A stretch of DNA of 15,696 nt from Actinomycetes bacterium (GTDB taxonomy: Bacteria > Actinomycetota > Acidimicrobiia > Acidimicrobiales > RAAP-2), in the NCBI GenBank assembly GCA_021807965.1, contig JAKBCI010000010.1:1-15696 (forward strand), read 5' to 3'. A program made the position numbers and the translations under genes. The notes below the pieces were generated by a model. The model was given only the letters and a program-made list of their open reading frames with translations, ran no database searches and was not told the DNA's origin. This document shows positions 7,332-14,711 of this stretch, in pieces. The stretch's first letter is position 1, and every line of letters begins with the position of its first letter.

Positions 7332-7562
7332 TCACGACGACGATCGCGAACCCCGAGATCGCCCTCGGATGAACCGCGTCGCCGCAACCGCCGTCCAGAT
7401 ACCCTCGACGACGCCGAACGGCCACGCGCCGGAAACGAAACCGTAGCCGCTCGAGAGAGCGCACCCGACCGCGAACGCTCCCACGTACGCGTTCCCCCGA
7501 TCCTCGAGGGCGTACATCGCCATCATGAACGTCAGGGCGGTCACACCGTATGCCGTGATCAC
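7332..7562 (-). CDS. Small membrane protein, uncharacterised
   Basis: This 76-residue protein has two or three hydrophobic helices and a basic C-terminal tail (RGRSRGSRSSS). The pattern MYALEDRG...AFAVGCALSSGYGFVSGAWPFGVVEGIWTAVAATRF resembles a family of small actinobacterial and proteobacterial membrane proteins with a conserved GAWPFGVVEAIWA-type segment. I recall this as a recurrent pattern but know no function for it. The GTG start at 7562 is supported by TAAGGT followed by exactly six bases, the leaderless geometry also seen at 4217. It lies just upstream of the oxidoreductase operon on the same strand (43-base gap) and head-to-head with the CDF-like transporter. Confidence 0.65.
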   Translation of the reverse strand: MITAYGVTALTFMMAMYALEDRGNAYVGAFAVGCALSSGYGFVSGAWPFGVVEGIWTAVAATRFIRGRSRGSRSSS

Positions 7563-7568
7563 AACCGG

Positions 7569-7574
7569 ACCTTA
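7569..7574 (-). promoter_or_regulatory. Candidate -10 box for leaderless small membrane-protein gene
   Basis: On the minus strand TAAGGT, then CCGGTT, then the GTG at 7562. Spacing is identical to the TACACT-N6-GTG ahead of the EEP gene, and there is no Shine-Dalgarno sequence in the six bases between. This argues for a transcript starting at or next to the start codon. Confidence 0.45.
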
Positions 7575-7607
7575 TCGGTCGCTACGTCGATCACCGGTCG
7601 AAACGCG

Positions 7608-8234
7608 ATGTGCTTGACTTCCCCTGTGGCGACGAACCCCCCGCTGGTACGCCGAGGACTCCGCTTGGAGTACGCGACCCTCGCGTGGAATGTCGTGGGC
7701 GTAGCCGTACTCGCCGTCGGGGCTTGGCGAGCCCGGTCCGTCGCGCTGGCTGGTTTCGGATTCGACACCATCGTCGAGATCGGCGCGTCCGCGGTGGTCG
7801 TCTGGGAGTTGAACGACCGCCATCAACGCCGCCGGCGCCGCGCCCTACGTTGGATAGGCGCGTCATTCCTGGTGCTCATTGTCTACGTGGTGTCACTCGG
7901 TGTGCTCGCCGTCGTCGAGGGGATACGGCCCGACCACTCGCCACTCGGTATCCTGTGGACCTCGGCAACGGCCGCTGTCATGTTCGCCCTCGCCGCCGGC
8001 AAAGCTCGGGTAGGACGGTTGCTCAACAACGTTGTCCTGATCACCGAAGGTCGGGTGACCTTTGTCGACGCGCTGCTCGCCCTCGCCGTACTCGTCGGTC
8101 TCGTCCTCAACGCCCTTCTCGGCTGGTGGTGGGCCGATCCACTCGCGGCGCTCGTCATCGTCTACTACGCGCAGCGCGAAGCGCACGAAGCTTTCGCGCA
8201 CCAGCGCTCAGCGCTGGCCCAGGGGCAAGAGTAA
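7608..8234 (+). CDS. CDF-like cation transporter, membrane domain only
   Basis: This 208-residue membrane protein resembles the transmembrane domain of cation diffusion facilitators. Helix 2 carries GFDTIVEIGASAVVVWEL with Asp53 and Glu57, and a late helix carries TFVDALLALAVLVGLVLNAL with Asp154 followed by WWADPLAAL (Asp177). These are the positions of the metal-binding acids and the ADP signature in the family. About six helices are seen. The usual C-terminal cytosolic metal-binding domain is missing: the protein ends about 25 residues after the last helix in a His/Gln/Ala-rich tail. Short versions like this are common in actinobacteria. ATG 7608 is chosen as the first start compatible with the family, though no clear ribosome binding site precedes it. 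The 3' end overlaps the convergent ArsB-like gene by 27 bases. Confidence 0.75.
   Translation: MCLTSPVATNPPLVRRGLRLEYATLAWNVVGVAVLAVGAWRARSVALAGFGFDTIVEIGASAVVVWELNDRHQRRRRRALRWIGASFLVLIVYVVSLGVLAVVEGIRPDHSPLGILWTSATAAVMFALAAGKARVGRLLNNVVLITEGRVTFVDALLALAVLVGLVLNALLGWWWADPLAALVIVYYAQREAHEAFAHQRSALAQGQE
8201..8217. terminator. Hairpin in the overlap of convergent genes, possible bidirectional terminator
   Basis: CCAGCGC-TCA-GCGCTGG forms a perfect 7-bp GC-rich stem with a 3-base loop and reads the same on both strands. It lies in the last codons of the CDF-like gene and at the very end of the ArsB-like gene, whose stop codon is the loop itself. No T-run follows on either side, so this would be a U-less terminator of the sort proposed for high-GC bacteria, or simply a structured end protecting both mRNAs. 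Confidence 0.45.
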
Positions 8235-9356
8235 GAGTGCGACGGACATAGTCATAACCGTCGCGACGGCGCCCCACCTACTCGCCCGGCGAAGTGACGG
8301 CCTGGCGCCGGCGCTACGTGCGCTGCGCCACCACAGCAGCCAGGCCAACGAGCCAGTAACCGCGAGGTTCGGACCCAGATTAAGCCCAATCAGCATCGCG
8401 AAAGGGTGACGCGGCACGCGAGCGGCCAGAATCGCCGCGGCGGGGAGATTGTTCACGAGCACGGTCGCCACGCCCGCTGTGATCGCGGTGGTCACGACGT
8501 TCGCGTGGGCCAGGACCTGCGAAGGTCCGGACCAGGTCCTCCCGAGCGTTCCGAGAGCAACGGCCGTGGCGAACAGCGCGACGAGCGCGCCGGGACCAAC
8601 AACGGCCAGGACCTCGGCGAATCGCACTCGCCCGCGCCGCAGGTGCCAGCCGACTGCGGTCAACCCCACCGCGGCCACGGGAACGGCCGCCGACTTGAGC
8701 AGTAGAGTGGCCGCGCTAACCAGCACGATCGAGACGACGCCTCCGCGTATCGCCGGTGGAGCGGCCACGTCATCAACTCGAACGTTCGTCAGGGAGCGGC
8801 GACCCAACAGGGCCGCCACGGCAACGGCCGTGATGCTCGCACCCAACGCAGCGGGCGCGATTCGCGCGGCGAAGGCGGCTCCGGTGAGGTGAAGGTGCCC
8901 GATGACGATCAGGTTCGTGAGGTTCGAACCAGGCAGCCAAAGCGATCCCGCGTTGGCGAGAATCAGCACACCGTAGAGCCACGGCGCGTCGTCACCGCGC
9001 CGGCGCCGCGCAACGTGCACCATGACCGGAGTCAAAAACGCTACCGCGGTGTCGAGGTTGAGAAGGGCGGTCACCACCATCACCAGCGCGGAGCTCGCGG
9101 CGAAGACCATGAGGCCTCGCGAGGACACCCGCGTCAGCCAACTGCCTAACCACTCAAACACCCCGTCGTCATTCGCGACGAGTCCAACCAATAAGAGCCC
9201 AGTCACCAGGACAAAGGGCGACCACACTTGCGCAGCCGCCGCGCGCGCCGCCCTCGGTTCAGCGCCGAACGTCCCGGCGAGGATCAACAACCCCGAACCC
9301 GCCATGATGGCCGGTAGGAACCACGCACTCCCTCGACTCACTCTCGCCAGCTGCAC
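8208..9356 (-). CDS. ArsB-like / ion-transporter superfamily anion permease
   Basis: This 382-residue polytopic membrane protein is of the ArsB/SLC13-like ion transporter superfamily. It has the two re-entrant-type signature segments: LLNLDTAVAFLTPV followed by NAGSLWLPGSNLTNL in the first half, then VNNLPAA at 301-307 and LNLGPNLAVTGSLAWLLW at 325-342. The last is very close to the ArsB GPNLTPTGSLATLLW pattern, so arsenite or another oxyanion is a fair but unproven substrate. No ArsA, ArsC or ArsR gene is adjacent. The longer frame up to 9530 lies inside the radical SAM gene and lacks hydrophobic sequence. GTG 9356 is chosen because a GGGAG stretch lies about nine bases upstream. It follows the radical SAM gene by 31 bases, so the two are very likely co-transcribed. 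Confidence 0.8.
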   Translation of the reverse strand: MQLARVSRGSAWFLPAIMAGSGLLILAGTFGAEPRAARAAAAQVWSPFVLVTGLLLVGLVANDDGVFEWLGSWLTRVSSRGLMVFAASSALVMVVTALLNLDTAVAFLTPVMVHVARRRRGDDAPWLYGVLILANAGSLWLPGSNLTNLIVIGHLHLTGAAFAARIAPAALGASITAVAVAALLGRRSLTNVRVDDVAAPPAIRGGVVSIVLVSAATLLLKSAAVPVAAVGLTAVGWHLRRGRVRFAEVLAVVGPGALVALFATAVALGTLGRTWSGPSQVLAHANVVTTAITAGVATVLVNNLPAAAILAARVPRHPFAMLIGLNLGPNLAVTGSLAWLLWWRSARSAGARPSLRRASRWGAVATVMTMSVALLLLPLGQR

Positions 9357-9387
9357 CTCGCGAGTCTCCCACGCGGCTCGCGTCGGA

Positions 9388-10551
9388 TCAGCGAATGCGC
9401 AGTAGTTCGTGCTCGGCCGACAGAGACTTGATGCACAGGGGGTCTTCGCCATGGATGTCACCCGTGCGAACGTACGCGCGAGCTCGCGAACCTCCGCACA
9501 GCTGACCAAACGCGCACTGCCCGCAGGCACCGCTTCGTCGGCCCAATCGAAGCGTCGTCAACAGCTCACTCGTCGCGTAGATCTCGCCAAGGGGGGTGTC
9601 ACGAACGTTCCCCACGGCAACGGGCAGAAAGCCCGAGGCGTGGACCGCGCCGTCGTAGCCCACGAACACGATCCCACGGCCGTCACCGGTGGCCAACGAA
9701 TTGCTCGCCGTCGCGTGTGCAACGCCCGCCACCGGGTCGCCAAGACGTTGGCGCAACCTCGTGTACAGAGAGCCGAGGCCGAAGCGTGCTGTCGGGTCAC
9801 TGTCGTCCACGTCGTTACGCTCGGCCTGCACACGCCGAAAGAACGGAGCCTCAACGGTACGTACCGTCAAGCCTCTTCGAGTGACGTCAACGAGGAAGTG
9901 ACATACGTCTTCGGCATCGCGGGGCGAGATCTCGCGCACGACGGCGCCGCGACCAACGCCGACGAGGAAGAAAACTTCCCAAATGGGTACGTCCCACGAG
10001 ACCAGCAGTGACGCGACGTCGGCCAGTTCGCGTGCGTTGCGCTCCATGACAGTGGTGTTGATCTGAACTCGATAACCAAGGTCTCGAGCCAGGAGAACTG
10101 CGTCAGCGGTCCGTGCGAAATGTCCGGGTATCCCCCGGATCCCGTCGTGGCTGCGCGGACCCGAACCATCTAGCGATAGCGAGATACTTCGCACGCCCAT
10201 GTCGTAGAGGCGCGCGAGCCGATCGCGCGTCAGCCGATCGGTCACCGAAGGCGAGATGCCTACACGAATACCGCGTTCGTGTGCGTGCGCGATGAGCGCC
10301 TCGAGGTCAGGGCGGGCGAAACAGTCTCCGCCAGTGAAGATCAGTATCGGCGTAGGACCGTCAACGTCTGCGACCTGGTCGATAAAACGACGAGCCTCTT
10401 GAGTCGACAACTCGCCGGGCAGCGGCTCGGTTTGTGCTGACGCCCGACAGTGCCGACACGACAGGGCGCACGCCTTGGTCGTTTCCCAGAACACGAGATG
10501 CGGGGCGCGGTCGTAGCGGCGAAGGGCTCGCTCAAGCGTCTCGGGTCTCAC
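9388..10551 (-). CDS. Radical SAM/SPASM domain protein (TIGR04053-like)
   Basis: This 387-residue radical SAM enzyme binds the SAM-cleaving 4Fe-4S cluster through CX3CX2C (Cys28, Cys32, Cys35 in ACALSCRHC). A FTGGD motif follows, then a C-terminal SPASM-type cysteine set CGQC (343, 346), Cys352 and Cys373 for an auxiliary cluster. The opening YDRAPHLVFWETTKAC and the VQINTTV...VFFLVGVGRG segments fit the TIGR04053 family as I know it, which is related to haem-modifying NirJ/AhbD-type enzymes but of unknown function. GTG 10551 is preferred to ATG 10557 because GGAAGG sits six bases before it and directly abuts the ATG. An unusual Cys77 follows the GGD motif where Pro is common. It is co-directional with the ArsB-like pump. 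No convincing peptide substrate gene is visible upstream. Confidence 0.85.
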   Translation of the reverse strand: MRPETLERALRRYDRAPHLVFWETTKACALSCRHCRASAQTEPLPGELSTQEARRFIDQVADVDGPTPILIFTGGDCFARPDLEALIAHAHERGIRVGISPSVTDRLTRDRLARLYDMGVRSISLSLDGSGPRSHDGIRGIPGHFARTADAVLLARDLGYRVQINTTVMERNARELADVASLLVSWDVPIWEVFFLVGVGRGAVVREISPRDAEDVCHFLVDVTRRGLTVRTVEAPFFRRVQAERNDVDDSDPTARFGLGSLYTRLRQRLGDPVAGVAHATASNSLATGDGRGIVFVGYDGAVHASGFLPVAVGNVRDTPLGEIYATSELLTTLRLGRRSGACGQCAFGQLCGGSRARAYVRTGDIHGEDPLCIKSLSAEHELLRIR

Positions 10552-10557
10552 GAACAT

Positions 10558-10857
10558 CCTTCCGATTCACGTCGGGCGATCTACCAACCGCCTAGGAAGT
10601 CGTTCTAGTCATCGCAGCCACACCGGTCCAAGGGACCTAAGTCAGGATTTGGCGCCTTGCGGTCAGTCGTCACCGCGTTTGGTCGAGCGAACGACCGCCG
10701 TTGCGTGAGCCCGAAGCGCCGTCGTTAATCAGGCCGTACCCATGCGACGCCACCAGTGAACGAACACTCGACGGCGCACCGTGTCACGTGACACTGGCCT
10801 TCTCTCACCGTGCGCTCATGGTGCCGCCTGAGTCAGGAGGGCGCTTACGAGATGCCG
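10558..10857. other. Intergenic region with inverted repeats, no gene seen
   Basis: Three hundred bases between the start of the radical SAM gene and the end of the DHA2 exporter gene, both on the minus strand. Frames here are short and lack coding character. The longest minus-strand frame noted in the right orientation is 21 codons from GTG 10794 (a basic peptide ending RRMGTA). Visible structure: GGTCC-AAG-GGACC (10625-10637), GGTCG-N6-CGACC near 10681, the perfect palindrome at 10781-10794, and CCTGAGTCAGG (10827-10837) just past the DHA2 stop. It should hold the terminator of the exporter operon and the promoter of the radical SAM operon, but no confident -10/-35 pair was found. Confidence 0.5.
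10781..10794. promoter_or_regulatory. Perfect 14-bp palindrome, candidate operator
   Basis: GTGTCACGTGACAC is a perfect inverted repeat with no loop, so it is better suited to a dimeric DNA-binding protein than to an RNA hairpin. It resembles the half-site style TGTCA-N2-TGACA used by several dimeric regulators, but I cannot assign the protein. It lies about 230 bases upstream of the radical SAM start and about 65 bases past the DHA2 stop. Confidence 0.4.
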
Positions 10858-12970
<2,113 letters not shown>

Positions 12971-12979
<9 letters not shown>

Positions 12980-12994
12980 CAATTAAGTATTTTA
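12971..12994 (-). promoter_or_regulatory. marR-exporter promoter with overlapping inverted repeat
   Basis: On the minus strand TAAAAT (12994-12989) is followed by six bases and TTG-ATG, the leaderless geometry. An inverted repeat, TACTT (12971-12975) and AAGTA (12985-12989) separated by nine bases, covers the -10 downstream edge and the start codon. MarR proteins usually bind AT-rich inverted repeats of this size over their own promoters, and this short AT-rich island stands out from the GC-rich surroundings. Autoregulation is therefore likely, by inference. Confidence 0.5.
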
Positions 12995-13044
12995 CCGCCG
13001 CCGTCCCTAGTCGTGACAGACCGGCGGTGGGGTCAGTTCCCTTC

Positions 13045-13476
13045 TTACGCCGTCGTGTCAACGACGAGCACGGAACAGTGAACACCGTGCGCAACGGCGC
13101 TGGCGCTCGAACCAAGTACACGGCGCACACCCGTCAGCCTGGCGTTGCCGACGATGACCAGGTCCACATTCAGTGACCGGCCAGTCTCGATGAGCGCGTC
13201 GATCAAGTCACCTTTCACGGCGTGCAGGACTGGTTCAACACCTTCGGCTTTAGCCCCAAACGACAGCACTTGGAGTAACGCATCAGCGTCATCCTCGTGA
13301 TTCAAGTTCTCGTATCCGATCCTCGAACCAACATCGGTTCGGTGATACGTCTTCGGGCTGAAAGCCGCCACGATGTGAAGCGTGCTCGCGAATCGCTTGG
13401 CCATCTGTACCGCGACATCTACGGTCTGACGAGCTGCCGCTGACTCATCCGAGCCCACAAGAATCGAATCAAACAA
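13045..13476 (-). CDS. Universal stress protein (UspA family)
   Basis: This 143-residue single-domain protein begins FDSILVGSDESAAARQTVDVA and ends VDLVIVGNARLTGVRRVLGSSASAVAHGVHCSVLVVDT, the typical first strand/helix and C-terminal nucleotide-binding segment of the Usp fold. In ATP-binding members the loop reads GX2GX9G(S/T), often VGNKGMxGARRVLGSVP in actinobacteria. Here the second glycine is replaced (GNAR), so ATP binding may be weakened. The TTG at 13476 is chosen over the frame's earlier start because a strong GGAGGGGAG ribosome binding site (13483-13491) ends six bases before it and the extra 11 residues do not fit the family. A low-symmetry repeat CCGCCG...CGGCGG (12995-13027) lies between its stop and the marR promoter. 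Its partner and trigger cannot be deduced. Confidence 0.88.
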   Translation of the reverse strand: MFDSILVGSDESAAARQTVDVAVQMAKRFASTLHIVAAFSPKTYHRTDVGSRIGYENLNHEDDADALLQVLSFGAKAEGVEPVLHAVKGDLIDALIETGRSLNVDLVIVGNARLTGVRRVLGSSASAVAHGVHCSVLVVDTTA

Positions 13477-13482
13477 CGAGTT

Positions 13483-13491
13483 CTCCCCTCC
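13483..13491 (-). promoter_or_regulatory. Strong ribosome binding site of the stress-protein gene
   Basis: GGAGGGGAG on the minus strand ends six bases before TTG 13476 and is the main reason for accepting a TTG start. It is the strongest Shine-Dalgarno sequence noted in the window, in contrast to the leaderless-looking starts of several neighbours. Confidence 0.6.
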
Positions 13492-13805
13492 GCAAGCGCC
13501 ACGGACCACACGTCCAGTCCAGGCTCAATTGCTCAAGCATAGGGGGTAGACCGTACCGTGCGAGAGGCCGACGCGGGGGTTCGATTACGCTCGCCGCCCA
13601 TCTCCGTCGCACGGGTCCCCTGGAGAACGAATCCGAGCGCGCCCGCCGACGTCGCGGTCATCAGCTCGCACCATCACCCAGACACCGCCGAACGTCCTGA
13701 GCGTCTAACCGCGCACGATTACAGGCATCGGCGGAGTAACGGCACCTAACGTGAGCCGTCTTCTACCCGAACTCGCTAGGTGACACGTGGAACCGTGTGC
13801 GACGC

Positions 13806-13821
13806 GGGCCACCGCTGGCCC
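13806..13821. terminator. Hairpin downstream of the DinB-like gene
   Basis: GGGCCA-CCGC-TGGCCC, a 6-bp GC-rich stem with a 4-base loop, about 66 bases past the stop of the minus-strand DinB-like gene. It has no T-run. Confidence 0.4.
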
Positions 13822-13832
13822 TGGAATGAACC

Positions 13833-13855
13833 GGAGTCCCCGTTTCTCGGACTCC
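13833..13855. terminator. Hairpin downstream of the DinB-like gene
   Basis: GGAGTCC-N9-GGACTCC, a perfect 7-bp stem with a 9-base loop, 31 bases past the DinB-like stop. It is the first structure the transcript would meet. No T-run follows, so it is a possible U-less terminator or 3' protective structure. Confidence 0.4.
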
Positions 13856-13886
13856 ACGTGGCCAACGCTGCTGAGCCATCGCCGTG

Positions 13887-14453
13887 TCAACTCGAAGCTC
13901 GACGAGCTTCGTCCTCAACTCGATCGTGGAAGGCCCGCCACCACGCGTTGTCGTGTTCGGGGACGTTGCTATCGCCCGCCGCGTAGCCGACTGAACCGTC
14001 AATGAGTTCTCGGGCCAGATCGGAGTGTCCGGCGTGTCTGAAGGTTTCGGCGATGACGTGAACCAGTACGTGGTGGAGCGTGACCGGATGATCGCCCCAC
14101 CACGGCACGGAGCCCTCCGCTCCGAGGTCCAGCGCCTCGATCGTCGCATCGGAGGTGGCGCAGGCCCGGCGATAGTTGCCAATGACCTCACTCCTCGTTT
14201 CGTCCGCTCGAACGAAGAAATCGGCGTTGTCCTCTATTCCGTCCTCGAACCAGAGATTGGACTGTCCCATGGGTCGGCCAAACACGGGGCCGAAGTAGCC
14301 GAGCTCCACACACGTTAGGTGCTTGATGATCCCAAGGAGGTTGGTCCCGCTCTGGACTAGAGGACGTCGGACGTCATACTCTGACAGGCCGTCCAATTTC
14401 CAGACAATTACGCCGCGGGCCGTCTTTAAGTAGTCATGCAAGATCGTCTTCAT
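13887..14453 (-). CDS. DinB family protein (DUF664-like)
   Basis: This 188-residue four-helix-bundle protein of the DinB/DUF664 group has the conserved HLTCVELGYF (His45, Glu50) and the HVIAETFRHAGHSDLARELIDG segment (His132, His140, His143). These contribute the metal-binding histidines of the family, although which three bind metal cannot be fixed from sequence. DinB-like proteins include mycothiol- and bacillithiol-dependent thiol transferases and isomerases. The DUF664 branch is abundant in actinobacteria, so a mycothiol-linked detoxification role is a reasonable guess only. The ATG at 14453 has no strong ribosome binding site, but a TAGAGT box lies eight bases upstream, implying a leaderless or very short-leader mRNA. 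The gene appears to be transcribed alone, with hairpins beyond its stop. Confidence 0.85.
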   Translation of the reverse strand: MKTILHDYLKTARGVIVWKLDGLSEYDVRRPLVQSGTNLLGIIKHLTCVELGYFGPVFGRPMGQSNLWFEDGIEDNADFFVRADETRSEVIGNYRRACATSDATIEALDLGAEGSVPWWGDHPVTLHHVLVHVIAETFRHAGHSDLARELIDGSVGYAAGDSNVPEHDNAWWRAFHDRVEDEARRASS

Positions 14454-14461
14454 AATGCTTC

Positions 14462-14504
14462 ACTCTATGCCAAGCGTGGAGAAGATATCGGAGTGATCGG
14501 TATC
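14462..14504 (-). promoter_or_regulatory. Candidate DinB-like gene promoter and operator
   Basis: On the minus strand TAGAGT (14467-14462, TANNNT) stands eight bases before ATG 14453. About 17 bases further upstream is an imperfect inverted repeat, GATATCG at 14484-14490 and CGGTATC at 14498-14504 (12 of 14 bases symmetric) around a 7-base spacer. It covers the position expected for a -35 element, so it could be a repressor site. No consensus -35 is present. Confidence 0.35.
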
Positions 14505-14667
14505 AAATAACCTGACAGGAGGCGTCCCGGGTTGCCCACCAGTTTGTCGAGATCAACCGAACTCGGCGACACAACCGTGCACGTCGCACGTTCCCAAAAT
14601 CCTATGGCGGTAATCCTCGTGCATGTGAATAAGTAGTCAAGTCAACCCGCGCTCAATTCTCACAATG

Positions 14668-14676
14668 TGCGATAAT
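14668..14676 (+). promoter_or_regulatory. Extended -10 promoter for the MauE-thioredoxin gene
   Basis: TGC-GATAAT is a good extended -10 element (TGN followed by a near-consensus hexamer), 35 bases before ATG 14712. It lies in the most AT-rich part of this intergenic region. No -35 hexamer at 17-18 bases is convincing, which is tolerable for extended -10 promoters. The leader contains AAGGA (14700-14704), seven bases before the ATG. Confidence 0.5.
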
Positions 14677-14711
14677 GACGCGGTTCAAGCAAGTGCGCTA
14701 AGGACATAGGC

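Larger units (their letters stand above)
13492..13886. other. Non-coding structured intergenic region
   Basis: Nearly 400 bases between the stress-protein start and the 3' end of the DinB-like gene with no credible reading frame. It contains a direct repeat GCTCAA-TT-GCTCAA (13523-13536), an 8-bp inverted repeat CCGTGCGA/TCGCACGG (13556-13563, 13607-13614), a 6-bp repeat CACCTA/TAGGTG (13743-13748, 13777-13782), and three consecutive hairpins at 13783-13798, 13806-13821 and 13833-13855. The last group lies past the DinB-like stop and probably includes its terminator. The first group lies upstream of the stress-protein gene and may be part of its leader. A GGGGGTTCGATT stretch looks like a tRNA T-loop, but no tRNA folds around it. 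Confidence 0.5.

Noticed and set aside
7167..7607. Long upstream extension of the CDF-like frame
   Set aside because: It runs antisense through the oxidoreductase start and the small membrane gene, is Arg/Pro-rich, and has no similarity to the transporter family.
9357..9530. N-terminal extension of the ArsB-like frame
   Set aside because: It overlaps the radical SAM coding end and lacks membrane character; a better-placed start with a ribosome site exists at 9356.
9388..10857. RiPP cluster around the radical SAM/SPASM enzyme
   Set aside because: No credible precursor peptide gene, peptidase or dedicated ABC exporter is next to it; the only small frame upstream is 21 codons and lacks a leader/core pattern.
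13571..13600. tRNA or tmRNA 3' end suggested by GGGGGTTCGATT
   Set aside because: The expected 5-bp T-stem does not form, no CCA end or matching acceptor stem at tRNA distance is present, and the surrounding stem encloses only 59 bases.
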